Below are positions 33,820-45,542 of a DNA stretch of 64,000 nucleotides, piece after piece. Every line of letters starts with the position of its first letter. Position 1 is the first letter of the stretch. The notes beneath the pieces were generated by a model. It had not been told where the DNA came from and did no database searches. It saw nothing but the letters and a program-made list of their open reading frames with translations. Source of the DNA: Rhodotorula mucilaginosa (taxonomy: Eukaryota; Basidiomycota; Microbotryomycetes; Sporidiobolales; Sporidiobolaceae); contig CP137875.1 of the NCBI GenBank assembly GCA_034406715.1, positions 558,001 through 622,000 on the forward strand, read 5' to 3'. Position numbers and translations under genes: made by a program.

Positions 33820-34228
33820 ATCTCCAGCTGGCGCATCTGCCTGACACGGCCGGATGGATGCTCCAGACGCGGACAATAGGGACCCTCTGTGCAGGAATAT
33901 AGGTCCCTAAGCAAGCCGCTATGCTCGAATAGGGTCTCACGAGAGTCAAGATCATGGCGAGAGCTGCCGGCGCCGATGAGCTCGAGATTGACATTGCTCG
34001 CGATTCAAGTTTTGACATTCTGACGCGAGCGCCGAAGGGGAGGCTCGCAGTCGCCTCGCCTCTCGGTTGCCCCAGTTTAGCACTTTGTACTTTCGGCATA
34101 CGGCTGTGCGAGTGGATCCAACCCGTGCACATGCTTTACCAGCGCAAGGCACGCGCCCTCGCCTGAGCAAGCAAGTCCCCCAGCGCCCGAGATCTTCCAC
34201 CGCGAAGAGACGGCTCCCGCCGACAGAG
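33820..34228. other. Intergenic region upstream of the SNF2-family gene
   Basis: About 400 bp. It contains an 8-bp inverted repeat TAGGGACC/GGTCCCTA at 33877-33884 and 33902-33909, about 60 bp beyond the end of the duplicated fragment. No gene is recognised. It presumably holds the promoter of the downstream gene. Confidence 0.45.
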
Positions 34229-37200
34229 ATGGCGTTCACGGCGGCGACGCGCACACGCACGACGAGCAGCAGGTCCGGAGCAAGAACGAACAAGACCGAC
34301 ACCTCCAGGCCTAGCAGCTCAAGCGGCCCGATCGCGTCCGGCTCCGGCTCGCGCCGCTCGTCCGCCTCGACGTCGGCCCCACCGACCGCACGCACGCCAG
34401 CCTCCAGCCAAGACGACGACGAGTCAGACGACTCGGACTCGGACTTTGATCGCGACCTGCACGAGCAGGCCAGGCTCGACCGCAAGAAGATCCGGCAGGA
34501 GAAGGAGCTCAAGGAGGCCAAGGCAGAGAGGAAGCGCTACAAGGACCGAGGCGAGGAACCGCCGCAGGAGGTCAAGGAGACGATCAAACGGCTCACCAAG
34601 AAGAAGGAGAAGGTGTTCAAGGACGACCAGCAGGCCGTCTTTGAGCTGGCTCAAGGCAAGGCGGCGGACGGGCTCAGATGGAAAGGCAAGGCTCGCGAGT
34701 CGAGTCCCGACTCTGATCGCGCCTTGTCGTCGACCAAACCGACTCTGAACCGCGGGGCGAAGCGAGCCGAAGTCGCCAAACGAACCGGCCTACAAGTCTT
34801 CTCAGCTGGGGACGAGAGCGAAGACAATGACCTGGCCGGGGCCAACGATGGTGAGTCGAGCTTTCGGCTTCCGATACCGTTCTCGCTGCTCACCCACCCT
34901 TCACGCATACCGCGCACAGTCGTGGCGGCTGTCGCTGCTCAAGATCATCCTGAAGTCGTCCGCAGACACCTCTCGCGCCGCTGGGTCGACCGCAAGCACC
35001 CGGAACGCATGACCGACGAGCGACGTGCCTTGGAGGAGAAGTACAATCCGCTCATCAAGCTCTTGAGCAAGTCCGGCCTGTACTGACTCGATGTGCGAAT
35101 GACGCACTGACACACCACTTCCTCCTCCGCGCAGACGTCCGGATCGTCGTCGTTCAAGGAGGGAAAGCCAACGATTCTGGCGAGGAGCGGAAGCACTCCA
35201 AGGGCGCCGCCATCCTCGTCCAGACCGACGACGAGCTCGAAAGCGACTCGGACGGCGTCGACTGGGATTCGGACGGCATGGGCGCTTACAAGAACGTCAT
35301 CAAGCTCCCACCCCGTCCGCCGCGTCCGGCCGGCAAGACCGAACCTGCGACTGGCACCGCTCGCGACAACGTCCTGCCCAACCCGACACCTGCACTCCTC
35401 GCCGTCAAACAGGAACCCGTTCAAGACGCTGACAAGGTGAGTTCTCTCGACACTGTAGATCGCGAAATGCCGTTGTCCAACTCCCCTCTTTCGCCATGGT
35501 GGCAGATCGTCGGCGTGACCGACAGCGAGTCGGAGCCCGACACGGAAGACGACGACGACGCAGAGATGCAGCCTGCGGAGCGGGACAAGAGCAGCGGTAC
35601 TTGCCTGCTCGCCGAGCCGAGCGTTGCCGAGCCGAGCGGCGCCAAGCCGCAGACGGCCCCGATGCAGATTGACGACGGCGGCGACGGCGATTCAGAGCCC
35701 GAACCCGACACCGAAGACGACGAGTATCCGCCGCCTGCGGGTTTCCTCGCAGGCATGCCGTCAAGCAGCAACTCCCAAATTCGTCAACCTGCGCAGGCTT
35801 CCGGTAACTCGCAGTCTCAAGCCGACTCGCAGCAGCGCCGTCTCTCGTCCGCCGGACCGCACGTCAAAGTCGAATCGCAGAACGGGATCATGGTCGACGA
35901 CGACTCCGACGAGCTCGAAGATTACATGTCTCGCGCTGTCAAAGCGAGACTGGAGCGCGAGGCACGCAAGCAGGCAGCGGCGGCTGCCAAGAAGCGCGAG
36001 GAAGAAGAGGCGGCTTGGAAGGCGGAGCAGCGACGGGTGATGCAAGAGCAGATTGCTGCCGGTCTGCGCGAGATGCAGGCGAGCGGCCACAGCTTGCTTC
36101 TCCCCAGCGACGAGGACGACGAAGAGGAGGATGCCAAGAAGAGAGAGCTCGCGGTGCAAGCTGTACGTACCAGCTCCGATTCGCTGACCCCGTCGGACGA
36201 CAAGTGACCATCCAAACCTCTGGTGCGCAGGGACGCGTGCAGTACCCGAAGCCGCCGGCGCGCAAGACTCGGCCGCGGTTCCAGATCAACGATGCGGTTC
36301 AGGAAAGGACCGGCTCGCACTCGCTTTCGAGCGATCCGAGCGACACGACCAAAATTCCGGCTCCAATTAATCGCTTCCTGCGGCAGTACCAGCGAGAAGG
36401 TGCCGAGTTCTTGTACGGTCAGTACAAAGAAGGCCTTGGAGGTATCCTTGGCGACGATATGGTGAGGCAGCTTCTCTTTTCCCTCGTCGCATCGACTGCC
36501 GGGGCGGTATTGCTGACGGTGAAGTTTCGCAGGGTCTCGGCAAGACGATTCAAGCGATCGCTTTCCTCGCCGCCATCATGGGTTCGCTCGAGCCCTTTGC
36601 TACTTCCCTAAAGGCAGGACCCCCAGCTGACGCTCGATCTGCCGACGTTGCAGGCAAGACCGGCTTGAGGAAGATGGACAAGGAGCGTCGCAAGCAAGCC
36701 GTCCAGAACGGTCAAGCTGCCGCCGACGACTTCAAGCCGTCCGACCTCGGTCCGACCTGCCTCATTGTCTGCCCGGCGTCGGTCATGGAGAACTGGGCGC
36801 GCGAACTGGAAACGGTGAGTCAAGCTGCATGTTTAAGTAAGCATAGCACTGACCGTTCCTGGTCTTTGCTGCCTAGTGGGGTTACTTTGACGTCGGGATG
36901 TACAGTGGCGACCAGAAGCAGCAGGTCTTGAAGCAGTACGATCGCGGTTACTTGGACATCGGTGAGTACATTTCGCGTTATCGATGAGCCCTCCTTGCGT
37001 GCGTGCTGATGGGGCTCCTTGGCAGTCATTGCGGGCTTCGAAGCGGTCCGGCGCAATATCGACGATCTCGCCGCGCGCGACTTTTCCGTCGTGATCGCGG
37101 ACGAGGCGCACCGTTTGAAGAGCCCGAAGGCCAGCATCACCAAAGCGATGCAATCGCTGCCGACTCGCCTGCGCTACGGTCTCACGGGTACCGCGATCCA

Positions 37201-39774
37201 GAACCGGCTGAGCGAGCTCTGGTGTCTTCTGCACTGGGCCGTTCCTGGTCGGGTTGGCACCTACGCGCAATGGTCAGTGCGCATGGCCACAGCTATCGTT
37301 CAAGGCTGGCGCTGATTCCATCCCCTACCGCAGGCAAGACCTCGTCACGAAGCCGATCGCGTGGTCGCAGCGCGCAGACGCTCCCGACGACGTGATCGCC
37401 ACCGGCCGGATCCGAGCGACGGCACTGGTCTCGAACCTCTTGCCCAAATTCTTCATGCGCCGGTACGCTCGCTGCGCCCATTGTAGTCAACGCTCCCGAT
37501 TCTCTTGATTCACCAACTCGCTTGCTGCAGGACGAAAGAGAAGGTCAAGCTGCAACTGCCGCCAAAGACCGACCACATCGTCTTGTGCCCGCTCACCAAG
37601 CTGCAGCAAGAGGTCTACGCTCGGCTTCTGCAGCTCAACGACGTCGAAGTCATGCTCACGGCCGACGACCCGTGCCCGTGCGGTGCGCTGGCCGCAGACG
37701 GACGCCCTTATCGGAGGGGCAATTGCTGCGAGCAGGGATGGGCGAAGGTGCGTGCGCCCTCATTTCCCGTACCTTCTCTAAGATAATTGACTGACACGAA
37801 ACCGCCGATAGCTCATCTTCAAGTACATCGTCCTATTCCAAAAAGTTGCGAATCACCTCGGGTTGATCTATCCCGGTACGTCCGTCGACCCGAAGACCCA
37901 GCTTGCGGCACAGACTGATGGCGTAAGCTTGACAGATCGCGAGGACCTTACGCACAACCCGGAGAAGTACAAACAGGACAGGGAATGGATGCGTGCGGCG
38001 TTTCCGGACGACCACCAGTCGCGGAACAGTTACGCGACTGCCGTTCTCGACCCTGAACTCTGCGGCAAATGGAAGGTACGCTCTCGCCGATTTACCGTGA
38101 TTCCAACAGGGATGTTCAGCAATTCCGTTGCCGCGCAGATCCTTCGAAAGCTGCTAGACCTCTGGCACAAGAACGGCGACAAAGTCCTGATCTTCTCGAT
38201 GTCGCTCAAGATCCTATCGTTCCTCGAGGACCTGATGAGTCAAACCCGCTACGAGTACCTCGTACTCGACGGAAGCACACCCCAGGAAGACCGTACGTTC
38301 CCGAGCTTTTACGCGCGAGAGAGCAAGGCTGAGCAACCTCATCTCGCAGGCATGCCGCTCGTCGACGAGTTCAACGACCCCGAAAGCGACAAGTTCTGCT
38401 TCCTCATCTCGACCAAGGCCGGAGGAGTGGGACTCAACTTGACCGCGGCGAACCGAGTGAGTGTGCATCCAGGCAGAAGTTCTTGCTTCCAGACCGCTGA
38501 CTCGTTTTCGGCCAGGTTGTCATCTTCGATCCGAATTGGAACCCTGCGCACGACCTTCAAGCGATGGACCGAGCGTACCGTATCGGTCAGAAGCGCGAAG
38601 TCGACGTCTATCGTCTCATCGGAGCGGGAACGTGCGTGTAATGAGCGAGACGTTCGGATTCCGGACCGGGCTGACCTCGAGCTATCGACAGGCTCGAAGA
38701 ACTGATCTACAACCGGCAGCAGTACAAGCGCGCGATCGCTTCCCTCGGATGTGAGTTTCTTGACCATTCTCAGGAGTCCCGATCTGCCCGTTCTGACAAC
38801 GTCTTTTCCTCTTGCAGACGACGCGAGCGCCGAGCGTCGTCTCTTCACGGGAGTTCAAGACGAAGGAAAGCAGAACGCGGGCGAGCTCTTTGGCGTGAAG
38901 AACATGTTCCGTATGCATGATCAACTCTCGCTTGTAAGTCATCACGCCTGCTCGCTCTCCATTGCGCGATGATCTCGCGCTGACAGGCTTCGCGAACAGA
39001 CGGAGATGACGATCTACCGAGCCGACCTGGCCGAGATCGAGTACGCGCTTCAGAACACCAACCTGCTCGACAGTGACAACGACGAGCTCCTCATCGCCAA
39101 CGACCCGAATCCCGAGGATGTGGTGAAACAGCTCACGGGATACGAGCACAAGGCGAAGAAGACTGGAGGTGTGTGCTTTTCTCGCGGCGCTCCCATGCTT
39201 GTTGTCAGATGGCTAACAGATCATTACAGGCGTGCCAGAGAAGGAGGCAGAGCGCCAAAGGGCGCACGCGAAGGAGCAGGAGGAGATCGCCAGCATTCTG
39301 GGCGGCACACGGCGCGTGCAGAGCAACGCCGTCCTCGGCGGGTCATCCATCGAGGCGTTGCGTGCTCGGACTGCCGTCAAGGCTCAACAAAAGGCGACAA
39401 CGCAAGGGCGTCGCCTTCCCCCCTCCGAAGGCGACCGTAAGCAAGCTCGCCCGTCGAAGCCGCCTCCTCCCCCTCCGGTCGCCACATCGAACTGGCAAGA
39501 TGTGCTCGCGCGTCGCAAGCGGCCCCTCGAAGCAGACGCGCAACCATCAAAGAAGGTTAAGGCGGAGCCGCAGGGACCGTCGTTTGCCACCGCGCTCATC
39601 GAAGAGGGCATGCCGGCCGACGTCTCGACCGGGGAAGTCATCGCCGCTGCTGGCTATCATGGCGCCCGAGGGAGTCGCAAGCTCCTCGACGAGCTGGAGG
39701 CTCTGGACGCGGCGGGCAAGCGTGCTCTGCTTGGCGACATTGTGAGGAAGTGGCGGGGGAAGAATCGGGCATGA
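34229..39774 (+). CDS. SNF2-family ATPase, ERCC6L2 / Rad26-like
   Basis: About 1440 residues if one gene. Exons: 34229-34850, 34920-35079 (or 35075), 35135-35436, 35506-36162, 36231-36461, 36533-36581, 36654-36814, 36877-36961, 37026-37272, 37334-37462, 37531-37747, 37812-37875, 37936-38075, 38139-38292, 38350-38456, 38516-38631, 38692-38750, 38818-38933, 39000-39168, 39230-39774. The helicase core has motif I GDDMGLGKT (split by an intron), motif [12 protein letters not shown], motif [12 protein letters not shown] and motif [34 protein letters not shown] between the lobes and the [20 protein letters not shown] tail resemble ERCC6L2 proteins, known in vertebrates for DNA-break repair. The acidic/basic N-terminal half is disordered. 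The exon 2/3 junction does not keep frame with its GT donor at 35080. Either a GC donor at 35076 is used, a frameshift exists, or 34229-35086 is a separate gene. Confidence 0.85.
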
Positions 39775-39873
39775 GTTGTACTAGCTTCTTGTTGTTGACG
39801 TTAATCCTTGCATTACCGCTTGTTTTACCCCATTCAGCCGGTATAAAGATAGTGACAGCTCTCGGGACCGCAT

Positions 39874-42534
39874 CTACGAATCGGTGCTGCGCATCTCTGC
39901 ACGAAGGCGTTTGCGCGCCTGCGTTTCCTCATACAGCTGCTTCGCCTTCATCTCGCGCCACTCGCAACCGTCCTCAAACTCGCAACTCCTGCCGCGTTGA
40001 GAGGTCAAGGTCAGTAAGGAACGCTTATGCGCGTGCGAGAGGGAGTGGACGTGGCACCGCACCAGCATCGATTCGTTTGCTGAAGTGCAACTCCGTCTGG
40101 GGGGCGCTCGCCTTTCCAATAGGCGAGGACACTGCCGAGCCACACATCGAGCTCTTGAGGTTCATTTCGGAAAGTGTCGACACCAATCAGATCCGGGTCG
40201 TTTGATGGTTCTTGATTTGGCTCCGGCGATGTCCGGGTGGCCGGCGGAGGCGTGACTTGCACTTTGGGCTCGGGTCGTTGCTTTGTCGCGGGCGAGGCGG
40301 GTCTGCCTGCCGCAGAACTTTGTCGACGGCGTCGTAGATTGTACCGCGGAGGCATCACCGCTTCGCCGCCCGTCGAGGACGCTGCTGCTTGCGAGTTCGT
40401 CGGAAGCTCGAAAGCAGAGCCCGACAGCGCAGGTTCGGCCTGGTCGTCGTCGTGCGATTTGCGAAAGGGCGATGACGGAAGAGGTATGGGAAGAGAAGGA
40501 TTTGCAAAGAACGGGAGCTGCGAGTCGATATCGTCGGAGGGCTCGGCAACGGAGTTGATTGGCGATGCGCTCGTCTTCCCAGTCTCCGCGTTGAGACTCT
40601 TTGTCTCCGTGGCGGCAGCGTGCGAGAGACTGAGCGCGATGGCTTTCTGTAGATCGACATCTTCGGCATCAACGACGCTCGACGCGTGACCCTCCTCTCG
40701 CGACGACGTGGCGGACTTCCGAGCCGGCAAGTCGGCCTCGGCTGGGTGATCTCGACTACGGCGCTTTCCTCGTCGGTTCGCATACGTCCGGCCGCTGTCG
40801 TTCCGCAACCGGTAGACGATCTCGAGGTCGTCGAGCAAGACGGCGTCCCGATTTCCGCGGAGGAGGTCGCCGTAGGAGAGGAGGACTTGGACAAAGCCTT
40901 CGAGGGTGGTGGCTTGGTGCAGCTCTGCTTCAATTCCCGAGTCGGCGATGACGGGCGAGATGGCGCCAAGAAAGTCCTCTGAAAGGGCAGCCGAGGGCGA
41001 GAGCGACAAGTGCGCAAAGAGGTCTCGCCACGACAAGGCAGGCGGACGATACGATCCACGGCGGTTGGCCGAGGTTGTGCCATCAAACGGCGCTTCTTGA
41101 GCTGGAGGTTCCCGCTCGAGCATCGACGACAAGAGTCGATGATACAGCATGAGCTGCAAGCGAGCAGGGCGTGACTCGCCCGCAGCCGGTATGGAGCGGT
41201 TGAAGCTGTCACGTGTGCGTGCGAGGCTTCAGTCAGCCACGTCAATGAATGGTAGCGCAAGTGCAAGCAAACCTACCGAGTCTTGGTATCGCTGAGAAGA
41301 TAGCCCCACGACGGCGCCGTTGGCTGCTGCGCCGCGTCGGAAGCTATCGGCTCACCCGCATGCGTCTGGTCCAACTGGTTCGACCCCGCGGGAGCGTCGC
41401 CGTCGAGTCGCGACGATGCGTTCTCGACTCCTTCCGCGGTCGAAGTCGAGGCGGGTTCCGCAGCTCTCGTCGGGGACCGGATGAGCGTGAAGAACGAGTC
41501 GAGCTTTTTCTGGTCGTCCTTCTCGGGGGCACTGCTGGCGTTCTTGGCGCGGCGTTGCCTCTTCGGAGTCGAGGGCGCGTTTGACGGAGTGGCTCCGACT
41601 GGCGGAGCGGGCGCCTTGACCTCGCGCCGTTCGACTTCGTCAATCACGCCAAAGACGAGGTGTCCGCCGAGCCAACCGACGACCGGGAGTTCGCGCTGTG
41701 GAAAAGCAATCCGAGTGTGAACAATTATCAGGTGTATAGTCTCGACAGGCGAGGGACGTACAACTTTGCCGTTCACGAGCAGCGTGTGGAGACAGATGAT
41801 CGTGTTGAGGATCCGGAGAGCCCACCACTCTTCCTTGCCGGTTACGTTGACCTTGACCTCCTCGACGTCGCCCATGACTTGCTTCTCGATCCGACGATGG
41901 ACTTCCTTGCCGCGATCGAGGATCGACTCGCGCTTGACGGTTCGGGTGGCGTCGACTTGGATGACAGCGCCGGCGGCCGTGGTGATCGTCGCGGGGCGTT
42001 CGAGCGGCGGCAAGAACGGCTTCGACGCGAGGCGATACGTGTGTTGTACCTGTGCAATGCGTACGGGTCAGCGGGTAAGGAACACAATAGCGGCCGTTGA
42101 ACTGCTGCATTCACCTCGCACCAAGATGGGCCCGAGAGATCCGACACGGACAAAGCGCCCCAGCCTCTTCGCTTGCGATAGCGTTCCCTGTTGATCGGTC
42201 CCGATGACTCTATGAGCGTCTCAACCCCGGACAGTCCGCGTGTGTGGTCAACTCACCAGAGGCTACGAGTCGCTGCAGGCTCTCTGGCAGCCGTCGCAGC
42301 TGCATCGGCAGATCCTCCGGCGGCGGCGACGCCTCCTAGGGCGAGAGCAGTACCATCTGTATGAGCATCGCCAGCGCCTGAAGCTTCCCGGGACGTTGAT
42401 AAGTTGCTGACGGCGGCGTTGGCGGATGAGTTGAGTGACGCCGCTCGCTCGATCGCAGTCAGAGCAGCGTCGAGAGTGGCGTCGGTCCAATCGAGCTCAG
42501 AGCCATAGTCTGACTCGGAAGGAGGACTCGGCAT
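39874..42534 (-). CDS. EXO5: Exonuclease V (EXO5/Dem1-type Fe-S nuclease)
   Basis: Single-strand-specific exonuclease of the PD-(D/E)XK fold. Known members carry a 4Fe-4S cluster and act in mitochondrial DNA upkeep or nuclear crosslink repair. Six exons in transcript order: 42257-42534, 42115-42187, 41762-42049, 41277-41695, 40063-41205, 39874-39988 (771 residues). Motifs: GALSVSDLSGPSWCEVQHTY (first cluster Cys), ILDRGKEVHRRIEKQVMG, EEWWALRILN, HLVFGVIDEVERRE (acidic catalytic residues), SDTKTR joined to RLQLMLYHRLL, and the C-terminal YWKGERPP, RCWSCEFEDGCEWR holding the last cluster cysteines. An insertion of about 200 Ser/Arg-rich residues sits in exon 5, before the final Cys block. Convergent with the SNF2 gene (99 bp) and head-to-tail with TAH18. 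Confidence 0.93.
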
Positions 42535-42649
42535 CAAATCACAGCGCGAGGAAGCATATGACGAACGAGGAGAGCAAGGTCGAAAAGTTGACTTTTCATC
42601 GGCGAGATGTCAACTTTGGCGCACGCGTACAGAGTGGCGTCACGCCTTT

Positions 42650-45335
42650 CTAACCCCAAGTCTCTTCTATGATCCGACCCTCTTTCTCCAGTTGCTCCCA
42701 CAGCGTCTCGGCCGCAGCGTCGTCGTCGAGCTTGCCCTCCGCTTGGAACACCGCGAGCAATGCCTTCTTGACCGCCTTCGGCATCAACGTCGACGAGCTG
42801 CAAACCCGAATCAGTGCAGGTATCAGCAGCAGAAAGAAGGTCGGACGGAGATTTGCGGCCTGGACTTACCCGCATACGTAGATGTAGCCGCCGCGGGTGA
42901 CATAGTCCCAGAGCTGACCGGCATACTCTGGAATCCGGTGCTGCACGTAGATCTTGTCCTCCTGTCACAGGCACGCGTCGGCGTCAAGCGACCCCGTCGT
43001 GGAACAGGTGGCCAACTTACCTGATCTCGACTCGGCGCAACCGAGAGCGTGAGCTTGCCCTGCTTGACGAGGTCCTCCCAAAACTCGCGAAAATAGAAAT
43101 CGGCCTTGACGGATCGGCAGCCAAAGAAGAGCAAATTGTCTGGTACCGTTCTCATTGTCAGATATGTGCTTGTATGAAGACGAGTTGAACTCACCATTGG
43201 CGCCGGCTCGGATACGCTCTTCCATCAGCGCTCGGAACGGCGCGACTCCCGTTCCCGGACCGATCATGACCAGCGGTGCTGGGCTCGGCGGTAGCTTGAG
43301 TAATCCCGAGGTGTCGAAACGGACGGGAACGCGGGCGCCTGCAGAAAGAAGAAAGAAAGAACGTCAGCGGGCCACAGAAGGAAACCCCCCAAAACGGTTT
43401 CGTCCCCGAACCTTACCTGGCTTTAGAGACGAAAGCCACGAGGTTGTCAAGCCTTTCCGCGGGACGGAGAGGATCGTCTTGTACGAGACGATCGCGACAA
43501 GGAGGTCCACTCTGCCGTCATGCGACTATCAAGGTCATCACAACGCATCGCATCGGAGAAGAGTCAGCCGACCCTAGACTCGGACTACACCTGCAGGGAA
43601 AAAGAGAGAAGAATCGTGAGACTCACCGAGGGAGAAGACGAGATGGAGAACCCTCGAGGTCGGATGAGCGGCAAGAGGTCGAACAGGTACTCGGGCGGGA
43701 TCTTTGCCGAACGGAACTCGTACAAGACCTCGTTGATGGTCCGTCGAGGTCGGCGAGCATAGTCGAGCAGTTCGTCCTGTTTGAACAGTATGCGCGCACG
43801 TACGCAGTCTCAGCGCTCTGAATCGGGGTGAGAGAGAGAGAAGATTCGGAACGTACATATCCTGCCGGGGAGGCAAACTCGCGCAACCGTTCCTGCATAT
43901 CGCCCTCGCAAAAGTGCGCGAGCCATTCAAAGAACGAATAGTTGGGCACGGAAGAGATGTCGAGTTCGTGGGTGAGGAGGTGGCGCAGCGTGGTCCGGTA
44001 GCCGGCGGGAAGGTGCGGCGGGAGGGGTTGATCTGAAAAACGGAGGAGCGGGGGAAAGGATCAGTCTCGCTGTAGGAAAGGGAGCGTCGAGTTCGTACTT
44101 CGGCTTACCGGGACTGGTAGGATAGATGGCTATCACTTCGTCCGCCATGTCGGTCCAGCCCGCCGACTGGAGAAAACGGTCCACATCTTCCGCCGAGTTG
44201 CACGGGCGGATCTCGAGCACGTCGCCTGCGGCGTATCTGCAGACATTACTCGCGAGAGGGTCAGTCCCTGGAGGGGGTCCAGATCACTGAACAAGAGTTT
44301 ATAAAACCTACAATCGATTCCGCTCGTCTGGATCGACGCCTTCAATCTCGAGTTCGATCTCGCGCACGTCCTGATACCACTCTGGAGCCGTTACGCGCTC
44401 GTTCTTGACCAGGCGTGCCCACCGCGCATCATCGGTCCAGAGCAGCGCGCCGTTCACGCCGCCGCCGCCGTTGCTGTGGTGGTTCGGGTTGTCTCGCTGC
44501 TGCGAGGTCGACGCCACTTTTTCGAGGCGGACGCGGGCGGGCGGTCGTGCCGTCGCGGCGAGGGGGATAAAGCCGGCCGAGGGCGGGAAGAGAGGGTCGA
44601 TGGCCTGCATGAGCTCGTCGAGCCAGCTGGGAAAAGTTGATTCTACCCTGCGCGTTCAGAGAAAACCATCGCCGTCGTGGTCAGGAGAATACGGGAAGTG
44701 GCGGAGAATCCGCTTCGGAACAGCGACACGGTCTCGACTGACCCCCACTCGTTCTGGTCGTCGCCTTCTCCGCGTTCGACGACGGCATGCGCCCCGAGCG
44801 CGTCGAGTCGGCGCGAGAGTTTCTTGCCGACCCAGTTGTACTTTCCGTAGCTCGAATCGCCCAACCCAAAGACGGCGTATCTGTTCCGCGGAGGTCGTCA
44901 GCACTGCCGCGGACCCACAGTGAAAGGGGCTTAGATGACTCGCCTGAGGTCTTCGAGAAAGTCGGGAGGGAGGCCTGGGTGTAGGAGAGCGGTCCAGAGC
45001 GGTACGAACTGGGGCGGAGTCTGCCCGTTTCCGGTGGTAGGCAGGACAAACACCACGAGACCATGCTCGAGCAGCTCCATCTTCAGACGGCAGCGAGTTC
45101 CGTCAGCGTAACAACCCCTCCAAGGCTCTCGTGCGAAGGGACTGACAGGGTTGAACTGAGCGACGCTCTTGACCTGGACGGCCCACCCTTCTCTCCTCGC
45201 TCTCCGCCCGATCCGCTCTGCGACATCGACTGCGGTGCCGGTGACCGAGGCGTGCAAGACGAGCAGCGATCGACTGTCGAGCGGGAGAGGCTGCGACGTC
45301 GCCGTCGACGTCGAGGAGCCGGCGGTTGCTGCCAT
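42650..45335 (-). CDS. TAH18: NADPH-dependent diflavin oxidoreductase (Tah18/NDOR1)
   Basis: Passes electrons from NADPH through FAD and FMN to Dre2 for cytosolic Fe-S protein assembly. Twelve exons in transcript order: 45147-45335, 44944-45080, 44743-44880, 44312-44647, 44109-44236, 43857-44032, 43627-43776, 43417-43525, 43195-43338, 43021-43139, 42870-42961, 42650-42797 (621 residues). The flavodoxin domain has LVVFVLPTTGNGQTPPQF and YAVFGLGDSSYGKYNW. The FAD part has PNYSFFEWLAHFC and RPRGFSISSS. The NADPH part has MIGPGTGVAPFRALMEERI, LLFFGCRSVKADFYF and YIYVCGSSTLMPKAVK, ending in EETWG. Intron 2 (44881-44943) is GC-AG: donor CAG|GCGAGT is the only one restoring frame into YAVFGLGDS. Intron 7 must use the acceptor at 43526, giving SSSPSSHDGRVDLLVAIV. 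Confidence 0.94.
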
Positions 45336-45542
45336 CGGAGGTGAAACGCTCTCGGCTGGGCGAGGATGAGCCGGAGGCGAGTACGAGCGTCGGTGATGAG
45401 CTCTTGCTTGGCGGACTCTGGCTCAGGCAGGCTGTCCTGTCTCTGCTACAGATGTTTCGCGGCAACCCGGATTCCGCTCTTCTCGGCCGACTTTGCGCAC
45501 TCGCTCTTTCTCTCACGCTGTCTGCGAGCTGAGTAAGCGAGC
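45336..45542. promoter_or_regulatory. Compact divergent promoter TAH18 / amidohydrolase
   Basis: 207 bp separate the two ATGs. No TATA box or paired site is recognised. Confidence 0.4.

Noticed and set aside
32309-34228. Mobile element carrying the transporter fragment
   Set aside because: I found no terminal inverted or long direct repeats, target-site duplication or transposase frame. The hairpins are short and not identical to each other.
43526-43626. A 5-nt micro-exon in TAH18 between exons 7 and 8
   Set aside because: It would need a 42-nt intron and weak splice sites. A single intron ending at the TGATAG acceptor (43526) gives a perfect in-frame SSHDGRVDLLVAIV.
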